64,000 bases of DNA. Origin: Pontibacter ruber (GTDB taxonomy: Bacteria > Bacteroidota > Bacteroidia > Cytophagales > Hymenobacteraceae). Every line of letters starts with the position of its first letter. The first letter of the stretch is position 1. Shown here in pieces: positions 27,200 to 36,833 of this stretch. The DNA is taken from assembly GCF_023630205.1 (NCBI RefSeq), contig NZ_JALPRR010000003.1, forward strand, positions 620,001 through 684,000, in the 5' to 3' direction. The notes below the pieces were generated by a model, which worked only from the letters and a program-made list of their open reading frames with translations, was not told the origin of the DNA and ran no database searches. Position numbers and translations under genes: made by a program.

Positions 27200-28501
27200 A
27201 TGTTCGATATTTTTAGAGGTTTAATAGGCTTGGTTGTCCTGTTATCGATCGGCTTTTTGTTTTCTACAAAAAGGAAAGCCATTGACTGGAAACTGGTTGC
27301 CTATGGCGTATTTCTACAGCTCCTGTTCGGTGTTTTAGTTACAAAGGTACCGTTGGTAGCTGATGGATTTGCTTTTGTTAGCAAGGCTTTTGTTAAGCTT
27401 TTAAGCTTCTCGACAGAAGGAGCTAAATTTCTTTTTGGTAACCTGGCCGATCCGGCACAGAACGGCGGGCTTGGCTTCATCTTCGCTTTTTCCGTCTTAC
27501 CAACCATTATCTTCTTTTCGGCTGTGTCTTCTGGCCTTTATTACCTGGGCGTGCTGCAGAAGATCGTTTACGGTATTGCCTGGGTTATGTCGAAAGGCAT
27601 GCGTTTGTCAGGTGCTGAAAGCCTTTCAGCTGCAGGTAACATCTTCATGGGGCAGACAGAAGCTCCGCTACTGGTGCGTCCGTTCATTAGCCGCATGACC
27701 AGATCCGAACTGATGTGTTTGATGACAGGCGGTATGGCTACGCTGGCTGGAGGTGTGCTCGCTGCATATGTTTCGTTTCTAGGAGGCAATGATCCGGCAC
27801 AGCAGGCAATTTTTGCAGCGCACCTTTTAACAGCTTCCATCATGAATGCCCCGGCTGGTATCGTGCTTTCTAAAATGCTGGTTCCGGAAACCGAGCAGTA
27901 TAAGATCAACACCCACTTAGAAGTTAACGAAGAGCAGTTAGGGGTTAACATCATTGATGCTGTTTCGAGGGGAGCATCCGATGGTTTGAGGCTGGCCGCC
28001 AACGTAGGTGGTATGTTGCTGGCCTTCATTGCTGTTATTGCTTTGCTGAACTATATTCTTTTAAAACTTGGTGGCGTAACAGGCCTGAATGAGCTTGTAG
28101 TTTCAAGTACAGATGGTCGTTTCAACGGCTTTTCGTTCCAATATATTCTGGGGCAGATATTCCGGGTGTTTGCTTTTATTATGGGAGTTCCGTGGGTTGA
28201 CACCCTGCAGGTAGGCAGCTTACTCGGTCAGAAAACGGCAGTAAATGAGTTTGTAGCTTACCTGGACCTGGCAAATATGAAAGCAGCGGGTACGCTTTCT
28301 ACCAAATCGATCATCATGGCTACGTACGCGCTTTGCGGGTTCTCAAACTTTAGCTCTATTGCTATTCAGGTGGGAGGTATCGGCGGTATGGCTCCTAACC
28401 AGCAGGGCAACATCTCTAGGCTGGGCCTTTTGTCGCTCTTAGGCGCCTCTATTGCCTGTATGATGTCGGCTACTGTTGCAGGTATGTTATTTAGTATCTA
28501 A
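27200..28501 (+). CDS. Concentrative nucleoside transporter (CNT/NupC family)
   Basis: An inner-membrane proton- or sodium-coupled nucleoside importer of 433 residues. Hydrophobic segments span the length. Family motifs include GNIFMGQTEAPLLVRP in the substrate-binding hairpin region, the MTGGMATLAGGVLAAYV helix and the ALCGFSNFSSIAIQVGGIG stretch. Its salvage role complements the de novo purine genes purL and guaA elsewhere in the window, although it is not linked to them. It is a single-gene unit with a consensus promoter and a long-stem terminator. Confidence 0.93.
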   Translation: MFDIFRGLIGLVVLLSIGFLFSTKRKAIDWKLVAYGVFLQLLFGVLVTKVPLVADGFAFVSKAFVKLLSFSTEGAKFLFGNLADPAQNGGLGFIFAFSVLPTIIFFSAVSSGLYYLGVLQKIVYGIAWVMSKGMRLSGAESLSAAGNIFMGQTEAPLLVRPFISRMTRSELMCLMTGGMATLAGGVLAAYVSFLGGNDPAQQAIFAAHLLTASIMNAPAGIVLSKMLVPETEQYKINTHLEVNEEQLGVNIIDAVSRGASDGLRLAANVGGMLLAFIAVIALLNYILLKLGGVTGLNELVVSSTDGRFNGFSFQYILGQIFRVFAFIMGVPWVDTLQVGSLLGQKTAVNEFVAYLDLANMKAAGTLSTKSIIMATYALCGFSNFSSIAIQVGGIGGMAPNQQGNISRLGLLSLLGASIACMMSATVAGMLFSI

Positions 28502-28506
28502 TAGCA

Positions 28507-28568
28507 AGTATAACTAACACAAAGGGCTCCTGTTCTGCGGAACAGGAGCCCTTTGTGTTAGTTATACT
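28507..28568. terminator. Perfect 29-bp-stem bidirectional terminator
   Basis: 29-nt arms are exactly complementary around the loop TGCG (inner ends GGGCTCCTGTTC, outer ends AGTATAACTAAC). It serves both the nucleoside transporter (+) and the converging MlaF-like gene (-), and each outer arm carries part of the AAGTATA heptamer. Confidence 0.9.
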
Positions 28569-28586
28569 CCGGGTAGGTAGATAGGA

Positions 28587-29414
28587 TTAACCTGCAGGTT
28601 TGTTTTTTTCCAAGCGGGCGTGTTCTTCTGCCTCACGTTCCTGCTCCTCTTCGCGGTCTTCCTCTTCAATGCGCTTAGCATCGCGCATCAGGCGGTTGGC
28701 GAAAATAAAGTCGTTCAGTTCCTTAATATCCGTATCCATAATCTCGTCCTTGGTGCCTTCCCACAGCTTCTTGCCTTCAAACAGGAACATGATCTTGTCT
28801 CCGATCTCGATCACGGAGTTCATGTCGTGCGTTACGATAATGGTAGTGATGTTATACTCTTCCGTTATCTCCTTGATCAGTTCATCAATTTTCAAGGCTG
28901 TTTGCGGGTCGAGGCCGGAGTTAGGTTCATCGCAGAACAGGTAGGTACAATTAGGCGCAATGGCTCGTGCTATACCCACACGCTTTTTCATACCCCCACT
29001 CAGCTCGGAGGGCATTTTTCTATTTGCCCCTTCCAGCCCGACACGCTTAAGACAGAAGTTTACACGTTCTATGCGTTCCTTTCTGCTCATGTTGGTGAGC
29101 ATTTTAAGCGGGAAATCAACATTTTCCTCCACAGTCATAGAGTCGAACAGGGCAGAGCCCTGAAACAGCATGCCTATTTTGCGACGGATTTCCTGGCGAA
29201 TATCGAGTTTGTTGTTGGTGAAGTAGGTGCCATCGAAGGTTACGCTACCCAGGTCAGGCTTGATGAGACCTACGATGCATTTGAGCAGCACGCTTTTACC
29301 GGTACCGCTGGCGCCCAGCAACAGGTTGATTTTTCCTGTTTCAAAAACACCGCTGATGCCGTCGAGCACCTTTTTGCCGCCAAAGGATTTATGTATATTA
29401 TGAATTTCAATCAT
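28587..29414 (-). CDS. mlaF: MlaF-type ABC transporter ATPase
   Basis: The ATP-hydrolysing subunit of an Mla/Mce-type phospholipid transport system at the inner membrane. 275 residues with Walker A GASGTGKSV, signature LSGGMKKR and Walker B YLFCDEPN. The last 30 residues are a highly charged Glu/Arg tail (EEEDREEEQE), an extension beyond the usual end. The gene follows the MlaE-like permease by 15 bp on the same strand. An Mce substrate-binding subunit is not in the window. Confidence 0.88.
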   Translation of the reverse strand: MIEIHNIHKSFGGKKVLDGISGVFETGKINLLLGASGTGKSVLLKCIVGLIKPDLGSVTFDGTYFTNNKLDIRQEIRRKIGMLFQGSALFDSMTVEENVDFPLKMLTNMSRKERIERVNFCLKRVGLEGANRKMPSELSGGMKKRVGIARAIAPNCTYLFCDEPNSGLDPQTALKIDELIKEITEEYNITTIIVTHDMNSVIEIGDKIMFLFEGKKLWEGTKDEIMDTDIKELNDFIFANRLMRDAKRIEEEDREEEQEREAEEHARLEKNKPAG

Positions 29415-29429
29415 GATTTGTAATATTTC

Positions 29430-30161
29430 TTACAACAGCACCTCCGCACACACATAATCAGCAATCAACACGGCAATCACACTGTTTGTTACGGCTGTTG
29501 TACTTGCTGCACCTACTTCCAGGGCTCCTCCCGAAGTATAATACCCTCTGAACGAGGAGATTGTTGATATGAGAAAGGCAAATACAATAGACTTGATCAG
29601 GGCAAACGTGATGTTGTAAGGTATAAAATCGCTGCGAATACCTGTAATATACTCCTGCGCAGTGATCTCGCCAGTAAGCGTACCGGCTACATAGCCACCT
29701 GCAATAGAAAGGAACATAGCCAGTACTACCAGCATTGGGAAAACAAGTACGGCAGCCATCACCTTTGGCAGAACGAGGTAGGAGGTAGAGTTAATGCCCA
29801 TTACCTCCAGCGCATCTACCTGCTCGGTTATCTGCATGGTACCTAAGCCACCCGCAATGTTTGAGCCCACCTTGCCTGCCAGTACAATGGAGGTGATGGT
29901 AGGGGCAAGTTCCAGGATCGTCATTTCGCGCACCATAAAGCCGATGGTGGAGCGTGGGATCAGGGCACTGGTGAGGTTATAGGATACCTGCACGCAGGTT
30001 ACCGCCCCGATAAAGGTCGATACGATTGCTACAATAAAGATGGAGTTTATCCCGATCAGGATGGCTTCGTCGATGGTTCTGTTGAATATGATCCGGGGCG
30101 ACTCTCCGCGTACAAAGAGGCTGGACATAAACAGGAGGTACTTTCCGAAATGTTGCAACAT
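29430..30161 (-). CDS. mlaE: MlaE-type ABC transporter permease
   Basis: A 243-residue inner-membrane permease (PF02405 family), partner of the ATPase downstream. Several membrane helices are visible. The family core includes FIGAVTCVQVSYNLTSALIP, VREMTILELAPTITSIVLAGKVGS and the EQVDALEVMGINS loop that contacts the ATPase. It is the first gene of a two-gene operon with a TACTTTTG promoter element at 30210-30217. It probably moves phospholipids between the membranes. Confidence 0.92.
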   Translation of the reverse strand: MLQHFGKYLLFMSSLFVRGESPRIIFNRTIDEAILIGINSIFIVAIVSTFIGAVTCVQVSYNLTSALIPRSTIGFMVREMTILELAPTITSIVLAGKVGSNIAGGLGTMQITEQVDALEVMGINSTSYLVLPKVMAAVLVFPMLVVLAMFLSIAGGYVAGTLTGEITAQEYITGIRSDFIPYNITFALIKSIVFAFLISTISSFRGYYTSGGALEVGAASTTAVTNSVIAVLIADYVCAEVLL

Positions 30162-30209
30162 AAAGTGCCTGTGGTAAGGGTTCAGTTAGGTAAGTAAAGG
30201 GGCGTTAGC

Positions 30210-30217
30210 CAAAAGTA
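30210..30217 (-). promoter_or_regulatory. -7 promoter element of the mlaEF operon
   Basis: TACTTTTG on the minus strand matches TAnnTTTG, 49 bp before the mlaE start. No -33 TTG at standard spacing. Confidence 0.5.
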
Positions 30218-30275
30218 AGTTAATAATGCCTATATTACGTTTAAAATCTAAAAACATATAAAACCACACATCTAT

Positions 30276-30983
30276 ATGCAGCGCTATATTCTGGTAACAG
30301 GAGGTACTAAAGGAATCGGAAGAGCCATCATCGAGCAGTTTGCCAAAGAAGGCTTTCACATCATTACCTGTTCCCGAAACGAAAATGACCTGCAAAAGTT
30401 AAAACTGGATATTGAACAGAGTTATACTTTCTCAAAGGTGTTCTACAAAGAGGCCGACCTGAGCAAGCGGGAATCGGTGAACGAGTTTATAAAGTATGTG
30501 CGTTCGCTAGGCGTGAAGGTGGATGTGCTGGTTAACAACAGCGGCTTGTTCATACCGGGCAAGATACATGAAGAAGACGACGAGGCGCTCCCTTTAATGA
30601 TCAATACCAACCTGTACAGCGCCTATTACATCACCAAAGCCTTCGTGGGCGATATGATCAAACGTCGCTCAGGGCATATTTTTAACATGTGCTCTACGGC
30701 CAGTATTACGGCTTATACAAACGGCGGCTCTTACTGCATTTCCAAGTTCGCCATTTACGGCATGACCAAAGTGCTGCGCGAGGAGTTGAAGGAGCACAAT
30801 GTTAAAGTAACGGCCATACTGCCGGGAGCTACCCTGACGGCCAGTTGGGAAGGTGTGGATTTGCCTCCGGAGCGCTTTATGAAGTCCGAGGATGTAGCCC
30901 TGGCTATTTACGGAGCCTATACGTTGTCGCCAAGCAGCGTAGTGGAAGAGATCCTGATCCGCCCACAGTTGGGAGACATATAA
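30276..30983 (+). CDS. Short-chain dehydrogenase/reductase
   Basis: A 235-residue NAD(P)-dependent oxidoreductase of the classical SDR family. The cofactor loop TGGTKGIG lies at residues 8-15, NNSG in the middle, and the catalytic YxxxK as YCISK, preceded by the catalytic Ser region MCSTAS. Substrate unknown. It is followed by a dispersed repeat and a second SDR; the two are only distantly alike and need not be one pathway. Confidence 0.9.
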   Translation: MQRYILVTGGTKGIGRAIIEQFAKEGFHIITCSRNENDLQKLKLDIEQSYTFSKVFYKEADLSKRESVNEFIKYVRSLGVKVDVLVNNSGLFIPGKIHEEDDEALPLMINTNLYSAYYITKAFVGDMIKRRSGHIFNMCSTASITAYTNGGSYCISKFAIYGMTKVLREELKEHNVKVTAILPGATLTASWEGVDLPPERFMKSEDVALAIYGAYTLSPSSVVEEILIRPQLGDI

Positions 30984-31240
30984 GTTAGAGAGTTTGGGAG
31001 TTAGAGTGTTAAAGAGTTTATAAATCCATATGCCCTTGCTGTGTGTTTTCACCAGCAGGCACATGCCGTAAAAGTATAATTTATTGGTGAGCCCACCGAC
31101 TTCGGCGGAAAAGCATTACCTGAAGATCATTCTAATCCAAAACGTGCAGGAAAATCCCCTCCTCGGAGGGGCAGGGGTGGGTAAACAATCAACAATTATA
31201 AATTCACTCATCCACTCAATCACACATTCAAAATTAAAAA
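30984..31240. repeat. Composite intergenic repeat
   Basis: Three repeat types in one gap: AGTTAGAGAGTTTGGGAGTT (30986 onward) with a hairpin TTGCTG...CAGCAGGC at 31034-31060, both recurring in inverted orientation at 58243-58348; a GC-rich palindrome at 31149-31184 (CCCCTCCTCGGAGGGG); and a low-complexity CACTCATCCACTCAATCACAC stretch (21 nt region at 31204-31228) running up to the next ATG. Confidence 0.65.
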
Positions 31241-31242
31241 AC

Positions 31243-31947
31243 ATGGAATTAGCAGGGAAAATAGCGGTGGTAACGGGCGTGAGCCGGGGCATTGGTCTGG
31301 CAACCGTAGAGGCACTTTTAGAGAAAGGGGCAAAGGTGGCAGGCTGGGGACGAACAGCGCCGGAACTGCAGCATGAAAACTTCCATTTATTTGAATGTGA
31401 CGTGCGCCGGGCAGATTCGGTGCAGTTGGCTTACAAGCAAACGGTGGAGCAGTTGGGTGGACACGTGTCGGTGCTGGTGAACAATGCCGGCCTGGGGCGA
31501 TCAGCAAAACTGGAAGAACAAAGCCTGGACGACTGGCACCTGATGTTTGATACGAATGTGCACGGACTGTTTTACTGTACCCGCCTGGTTGTACCGGGCA
31601 TGAAAGAGATGGAGGAGGGGCACATCATCAATATTTCCTCCATTGCCGGTACTACAGGTGTTGAGGAGATGTCGGGTTATTGTGCTACCAAGCATGCGGT
31701 GCGCGGCATATCCCACTCGCTTTACAAAGAGGTGCGGGAGTATGGCGTAAAAGTCACCTGTATCTACCCGGGATCGGTGCAAACCAACTTTTTCGACAAC
31801 ATCGACAGCGTAACGGCTAACGAGAACATGATGCGGCCGGAAGATATTGCCGCTACTATACTGCACGCCCTGGAGTCGCACCCGAATTACCACCACGTTG
31901 ATATAGAAGTTCGACCGCTAATGCCGAAAGGGAAGCGACAGAAATAA
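31243..31947 (+). CDS. Short-chain dehydrogenase/reductase
   Basis: A 234-residue classical SDR with cofactor loop TGVSRGIG, NNAG, and catalytic YCATK. The frame is open further upstream, but that part reads through dispersed repeats; the ATG at 31243, starting MELAGKIAVVTG, places the cofactor motif at the usual distance and is chosen. Substrate unknown. Confidence 0.9.
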   Translation: MELAGKIAVVTGVSRGIGLATVEALLEKGAKVAGWGRTAPELQHENFHLFECDVRRADSVQLAYKQTVEQLGGHVSVLVNNAGLGRSAKLEEQSLDDWHLMFDTNVHGLFYCTRLVVPGMKEMEEGHIINISSIAGTTGVEEMSGYCATKHAVRGISHSLYKEVREYGVKVTCIYPGSVQTNFFDNIDSVTANENMMRPEDIAATILHALESHPNYHHVDIEVRPLMPKGKRQK

Positions 31948-31984
31948 CTATACTTTGGCGGGGCTTTTGTAGCTTTGCAAGCTC

Positions 31985-32070
31985 AATTAATGAATAATTA
32001 AGAATGACGAATGAATAATGGTGCAAGCATACTGTAGCAATCCTTATTCATTATTCATTGATCATTACAA
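31985..32070. repeat. Low-complexity inverted repeat (GAATAATG units)
   Basis: Left arm AATTAATGAATAATTAAG / GACGAATGAATAATGG, right arm TTATTCATTATTCATTGATC, with a unique loop of about 20 nt. It fills the gap before gldA and ends a few bases before the ATG. Confidence 0.65.
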
Positions 32071-32073
32071 AGC

Positions 32074-32988
32074 ATGTCTGTTGAAGTAAAGAACCTTACG
32101 AAAATATTCGGGACACAGCGTGCCGTAGACGATATCAGTTTTACGGTAGGGCAGGGGCAGATCCTGGGGTTTCTGGGGCCGAACGGTGCCGGAAAGTCCA
32201 CGACCATGAAAATTGCGACCTGCTACCTGCCACCTTCTTCCGGAACGGTACTGGTAAACGGCTTTGACGTGGTGCAGCAGCCTATTGAGGTACGCCGCAG
32301 CGTAGGCTACCTGCCCGAGCACAACCCCCTCTACCTGGATATGTACGTGCACGAGTACCTGGCTTTTGTAGCTAATGTATATGGCTTAGGTGGGCGCAAG
32401 GCGAAGGAGCGCGTGAAGGAGATGGTAGAACTGTGTGGCCTCACCCTGGAGCAGGGCAAGAAGATCGGTGCGCTCTCCAAAGGTTATCGCCAGCGCGTAG
32501 GCCTGGCGCAGGCGCTGGTGCACGATCCGCAGGTACTCATCCTGGATGAGCCTACCACAGGCCTTGATCCGAACCAGATCGTGGAGATCCGCTCCCTGAT
32601 CAAACGGATCGGGCAGGATAAGACAGTTATTTTCTCTACCCACATCATGCAGGAGGTGGCCGCCATCTGTGACCGCGTAGTGATCATCAACCGGGGCAAA
32701 CTCGTTGCCGACAGCGATGTAGCCAGCCTGCAGGCAGGAGAGCGAACTGAAAAGGTGACCTTAGTGGAGTTTGAGCAGCCGATAGAAGCTGAGGCGCTGC
32801 AAAGTATACCGGGCGTACTCAACGTGTCGCTGGCACAGGGGCATACGTACCGCGTCACCTCCCGCCGCGATGCCGACATCCGCTCTGCCGTGTTCCGCAT
32901 TGCAGCCGAGCGCAACTGGCCGCTCGTTGGCCTGCGCCAGGAAGAAAACTCCCTCGAAAAGATATTCCAACAGCTTACTAAGAATTAA
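32074..32988 (+). CDS. gldA: Gliding-motility ABC transporter ATPase GldA
   Basis: The ATPase of the GldAFG transporter, required for gliding in Flavobacterium johnsoniae and widely kept in Bacteroidota. 304 residues: Walker [10 protein letters not shown] near residue 36, signature LSKGYRQR, Walker [14 protein letters not shown]. The C-terminal extension ends [17 protein letters not shown], typical of the family. gldF and gldG follow on the same strand, which supports the name over a generic ABC ATPase. Confidence 0.93.
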   Translation: MSVEVKNLTKIFGTQRAVDDISFTVGQGQILGFLGPNGAGKSTTMKIATCYLPPSSGTVLVNGFDVVQQPIEVRRSVGYLPEHNPLYLDMYVHEYLAFVANVYGLGGRKAKERVKEMVELCGLTLEQGKKIGALSKGYRQRVGLAQALVHDPQVLILDEPTTGLDPNQIVEIRSLIKRIGQDKTVIFSTHIMQEVAAICDRVVIINRGKLVADSDVASLQAGERTEKVTLVEFEQPIEAEALQSIPGVLNVSLAQGHTYRVTSRRDADIRSAVFRIAAERNWPLVGLRQEENSLEKIFQQLTKN

Positions 32989-33086
32989 GAATTAGAAATT
33001 AAGAATTATGAATTAAAAATGAGGAAGCGATAATGTATAAATCAGAACTCATTCATAATTCATAATTCAGCATTCATAATTAAAAA
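32982..33086. repeat. Low-complexity inverted repeat between gldA and gldF
   Basis: The left arm is built from TTAAGAATTAGAAATTAAG and AATTATGAATTAAAAATGA units, the right from CATTCATAATTCATAATTC and CATTCATAATTAAAA, with about 25 nt of unique loop. It is the whole spacer inside the operon and ends 2-3 bp before the gldF start. Confidence 0.7.
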
Positions 33087-33088
33087 GA

Positions 33089-33817
33089 ATGTTCGCTATA
33101 CTTAAAAAAGAATTCAACGGCTTTCTGAACTCGCTGATCGCCTACATCGTGATCACGGTGTTTTTGGTGGCGATTGGCATGTTCATGTGGGTGTTCCCGG
33201 AAAGCAACGTGCTCGACTACGGCTTTGCCGATATGCAGACGCTCTTTAACATGGCGCCGTGGCTGTTCCTGTTCCTGATCCCGGCCATTACCATGCGCAC
33301 CTTTGCCGAAGAGAAGCGCGAAGGCACTATCGAACTGCTGCTCACCAAACCGATCACAGACCTGCAGCTTATACTTGGCAAATACTTTGCAGCGCTGCTG
33401 CTGGCACTGTTTGCGCTGGTGCCAACGCTTATTTACTACTACACAGTGTATGAACTAGGCAACCCGCAGGGCAACGTTGATTCTGCTGCGGTGGTAGGCT
33501 CTTACATTGGGTTAATCTTTCTGGCCGGTGTATTTACTGCTATTGGCGTGTTTGCTTCCTCCATTTCTGATAACCAGATCATTTCCTTCGTTATCGCGGT
33601 GTTTATGTGCTACATCATTTACACTGGCTTTGATCTGATCGCTTCGATCTCGTTCTGGGGCAAGTATAGCTATCTGGTCAGCCAGTTGGGTATTTCTTAC
33701 CACTACAACGCCATCAGCAAAGGCCTTATCGATTCGCGCGATGTGCTCTACTTCCTGAGCGTGATCGCCATCATGGTTCTATCTACGAAACTTGTTTTAA
33801 GCAGCAGAAAATGGTAA
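33089..33817 (+). CDS. gldF: Gliding-motility ABC permease GldF
   Basis: The membrane permease of the GldAFG transporter, 242 residues with about six hydrophobic segments. The start MFAILKKEFNGFLNSLIAY and the TFAEEKREGTIELLLTKPI stretch are typical of this ABC-2 family. Its end overlaps gldG by 7 bp, showing translational coupling. In some relatives gldF and gldG are one fused gene; here they are separate. Confidence 0.93.
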   Translation: MFAILKKEFNGFLNSLIAYIVITVFLVAIGMFMWVFPESNVLDYGFADMQTLFNMAPWLFLFLIPAITMRTFAEEKREGTIELLLTKPITDLQLILGKYFAALLLALFALVPTLIYYYTVYELGNPQGNVDSAAVVGSYIGLIFLAGVFTAIGVFASSISDNQIISFVIAVFMCYIIYTGFDLIASISFWGKYSYLVSQLGISYHYNAISKGLIDSRDVLYFLSVIAIMVLSTKLVLSSRKW

Positions 33818-35520
33818 CGCAAGAGGCAGCAGTGCAACATCAAAGCAAGCGCACCCGCGATATTACCCGTTTTCTGATCTGGGTTGGTGCATTTATACTT
33901 CTGAACATCCTGGCCGCCACCTACTTCTTCCGCCTCGACCTGACCGAGGATAAGCGGTACACCATCGCTCCGGTTACCAAACAAATGCTGGGTGAGCTGC
34001 CCGACGAGGTGGTGGTGGAAGTATACCTGGAAGGCGACTTCCCGGCCGGTTTCAAGCGCCTGCAGCAGTCAGTGCGCGAAACGCTGGACGAATTCCGGAT
34101 TTATGCCGGTGGCAACCTGCGCTACGTGTTCATCGACCCGACAGCCATTAAGGATGAGAAGAGCCGTACCGAGTATTTTACCCAGTTGGCTAAAAAAGGC
34201 ATTATGCCTACCAACCTGCGCGCTACCGAAGAAGGAAAGCAGGTGGAGCGTCTGGTGTTTCCGGGAGCTTTGGTAAAGTATAAAGGCAAGGAAGCAGCCG
34301 TAAACCTGCTCAAAGGAAACCTCGCCGCTTCTGCGGACGAGCGCCTGAACCAGTCGGTGGAGGGCGTGGAGTATGAGTTGGCTACGGCTATCCGTAAGCT
34401 GGCTTTCCAGGGAAGCAAGATCATCGGCTACATTGAAGGTCATGGAGAGTTGGAGCAGCCGCAGGTAGCCGATCTGGTAGGATCGCTTGGTGAATACTAC
34501 CGGGTGGCGCGTGGCGAGCTCGCACAGTTACCGATGGCCACGATGAAGGAACTTGATTTGATCATCATAGCCAAGCCGACCAGTCAGTTCACGGAGGCAG
34601 ACAAGTATAAGATCGACCAGTATATCATGAACGGGGGCAAGGCCGTGTTTTTTGTCGATGCCCTGAACGCCAACATGGACAGCGTAGGTGCAGGCGGCAT
34701 GTTCGCGATGCCCTACAACCTCAACCTCGACGATCTGCTGTTCCGTTATGGTGTGCGCCTGAACCCGACGATGATCATGGACCTGAATTCCGGCTTCATC
34801 CCGATGGTGACCGGCTACATGGGTGAGCGGCCACAGACCGAGATGATCAACTGGCGCTTTTACCCGCTGCTCAACAACTTCAGCAAGCACCCGATCACAC
34901 GCAACCTGGATGCGGTGTATAGCAAGTTTATTGGTACGATGGATACCGTAAAGGCCGATGGCATCCGCAAAACGCCTTTAATTTATACTTCCCAGTACTC
35001 GCGTGTAATGCAGGCGCCAGTACCGCTGTCGCTGGAAGAAGCACGTATGGAAGTAAACCCGGAGCAGTACCAGGCAGGCCCTCAGGCAGTGGGCTATTTG
35101 CTGGAGGGTAAGTTTACGTCGCTTTTCCGGAATAGGCGTGCGCCACAGGGTGTGGCAGATACGAAGGTGAAGGAACAGGGTGCCGAAACCAAGATTGCGG
35201 TTTTCTCGGATGGCGACCTGGTGCGCAACGAGGTAAACCCTCGTACCGGACAGGCCTATGAACTGGGTTTTGACCGCTACAACAACGTAACGTTTGCAAA
35301 CAAGGAACTGGCTCTGAACACCATCCATTACCTGCTCGATTCGGAAGGCCTGATCAATGTACGCAGCAAGGAAATTGTGCTCCGGCCACTGGATAAGGTG
35401 CGCGTAAAAGAGGAGCGCACCCGCTGGCAGCTGCTGAACCTGGTAGCGCCTATCGTGCTGCTGGGTATTTTTGGAGTTGTACGGTACTACCTGCGCAAGC
35501 GCAAGTATGAGCGCTTCTAA
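33811..35520 (+). CDS. gldG: Gliding-motility auxiliary protein GldG
   Basis: The large auxiliary subunit of GldAFG, 569 residues. One membrane helix near residues 24-44 (IWVGAFILLNILAATYFF), a long periplasmic ABC-auxiliary domain with GYIEGHGELEQPQV and an IIIAKPT stretch, and a final membrane helix near 545 (LVAPIVLLGIFGVVRYYL) followed by a basic tail. The gene overlaps gldF and ends 106 bp before dnaN. Confidence 0.93.
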   Translation: MVTQEAAVQHQSKRTRDITRFLIWVGAFILLNILAATYFFRLDLTEDKRYTIAPVTKQMLGELPDEVVVEVYLEGDFPAGFKRLQQSVRETLDEFRIYAGGNLRYVFIDPTAIKDEKSRTEYFTQLAKKGIMPTNLRATEEGKQVERLVFPGALVKYKGKEAAVNLLKGNLAASADERLNQSVEGVEYELATAIRKLAFQGSKIIGYIEGHGELEQPQVADLVGSLGEYYRVARGELAQLPMATMKELDLIIIAKPTSQFTEADKYKIDQYIMNGGKAVFFVDALNANMDSVGAGGMFAMPYNLNLDDLLFRYGVRLNPTMIMDLNSGFIPMVTGYMGERPQTEMINWRFYPLLNNFSKHPITRNLDAVYSKFIGTMDTVKADGIRKTPLIYTSQYSRVMQAPVPLSLEEARMEVNPEQYQAGPQAVGYLLEGKFTSLFRNRRAPQGVADTKVKEQGAETKIAVFSDGDLVRNEVNPRTGQAYELGFDRYNNVTFANKELALNTIHYLLDSEGLINVRSKEIVLRPLDKVRVKEERTRWQLLNLVAPIVLLGIFGVVRYYLRKRKYERF

Positions 35521-35592
35521 AATTTTACTTTCTGTAGCCTAAAAAGCTGAAAAAGCCTGTAGAAAACAGCTAGTATAAATGTGAAATATTTT

Positions 35593-35600
35593 TAACTTTG
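35593..35600 (+). promoter_or_regulatory. -7 promoter element of dnaN
   Basis: TAACTTTG fits TAnnTTTG, 26 bp before the dnaN ATG; the -33 position is not conserved. Confidence 0.55.
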
Positions 35601-35626
35601 TCCAAATAACATTATAGCTATACATA

Positions 35627-36751
35627 ATGAAATTTATCGTCTCTTCATCTGCTCTTTTGAAGCAGTTATCCAGCATAAACGGAGTGGTAACCAACAACCC
35701 GGTGGTGCCTATCCTGGAAAACTTCCTGTTCGAAATCAACGGCAGCACGCTGACCATTACCGCCAGCGACCTGGAAACCTCCATGATCACGGAGCTGCAG
35801 GTAGAGGCGAAGGAGAGCGGTCGTATTGCCGCTCCTGCTAAGATCCTGCTGGAGACACTGAAGAACCTGCCTGATCAGCCGGTTACCTTCACGATTGATG
35901 AGGAGACTTATACGATCGAGATCAGCTCTTCGAACGGCCGCTACAAACTTTCCGGTGAGAACGCTACGGATTTCCCGCGTGTGCCGGTAGTGAAGGGTGC
36001 CAATGCGATCGAGATTCCTTCGAACGTGCTGGCAAGAGCCATTAACAAAACTATTTTCGCAGTTAGCAACGACGAGCTTCGCCCGGCTATGACGGGTATC
36101 TTCGTACAGCTGCGTTCTGATAATGTTACGTTCGTAGCTACTGACGGCCACCGCCTGTTGCGCTTCCGCCGTACGGATATTGCTACCAATCAGGAGGCTT
36201 CCCTCATTATTCCGCGCAAGGCCTTCACGTTGCTGAAGTCTACGCTGCCCTCTGAGGCTACTGCTGTACGCATGGAGTTCAACCAGTCGAATGCTTTCTT
36301 TAGCTTCGATAACATCCGCATGATTTGCCGTCTCATCGACGAGCGCTACCCGGATTATGAAAACGTAATTCCGGTACAGAACCCGAACAAGCTCGTGATT
36401 GACCGTTACGACCTGTTGAGCTCTGTGAAGCGTATCTCGATCTACTCGAACAAAACCACGCACCAGATCCGTCTGAAATTGTCTGGTTCTGAGCTTCAGG
36501 TTTCTGCTGAGGACCTGGACTTTTCGAACGAGGCAAACGAGCGCCTGGCCTGCCAGTACGAAGGCGAGGACATGGAAATCGGATTCAATGCCAAATTCCT
36601 GATCGAGATGCTCAACAACATCGATTCAGACGAGATCACGTTTGAGCTTTCTACCCCGAACAGAGCCGGTTTGCTGATGCCAATTGCCAATGAGGATAAC
36701 GAGAGCGTACTGATGCTGGTAATGCCTGTAATGCTGAATAACTACGTATAA
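35627..36751 (+). CDS. dnaN: DNA polymerase III beta clamp
   Basis: The sliding clamp that keeps DNA polymerase III on its template. 374 residues, normal length, with three clamp domains; the start MKFIVSSSALLKQLSSINGVV, the VATDGHRLLRFRR stretch and the C-terminal LMLVMPVML strand are typical. It is not next to dnaA or recF here but downstream of the gld genes, with its own promoter and a terminator. Confidence 0.97.
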   Translation: MKFIVSSSALLKQLSSINGVVTNNPVVPILENFLFEINGSTLTITASDLETSMITELQVEAKESGRIAAPAKILLETLKNLPDQPVTFTIDEETYTIEISSSNGRYKLSGENATDFPRVPVVKGANAIEIPSNVLARAINKTIFAVSNDELRPAMTGIFVQLRSDNVTFVATDGHRLLRFRRTDIATNQEASLIIPRKAFTLLKSTLPSEATAVRMEFNQSNAFFSFDNIRMICRLIDERYPDYENVIPVQNPNKLVIDRYDLLSSVKRISIYSNKTTHQIRLKLSGSELQVSAEDLDFSNEANERLACQYEGEDMEIGFNAKFLIEMLNNIDSDEITFELSTPNRAGLLMPIANEDNESVLMLVMPVMLNNYV

Positions 36752-36774
36752 AGATAAGTTCTCCTAACGTTGAT

Positions 36775-36803
36775 AAGGCGGGCCATTTGGTCCGCCTTTT
36801 TGA
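36775..36803 (+). terminator. dnaN terminator
   Basis: A 10-bp stem (AAGGCGGGCC / GGTCCGCCTT, one G-T pair) with a T run. Confidence 0.8.
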
Positions 36804-36833
36804 TTTATACGTTACGCTGTTTCAAGTTTATAC

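Noticed and set aside
31084..31242. Upstream extension of the SDR frame
   Set aside because: It reads through three dispersed repeats and adds 53 residues before a cofactor motif that fits the family when starting at 31243.
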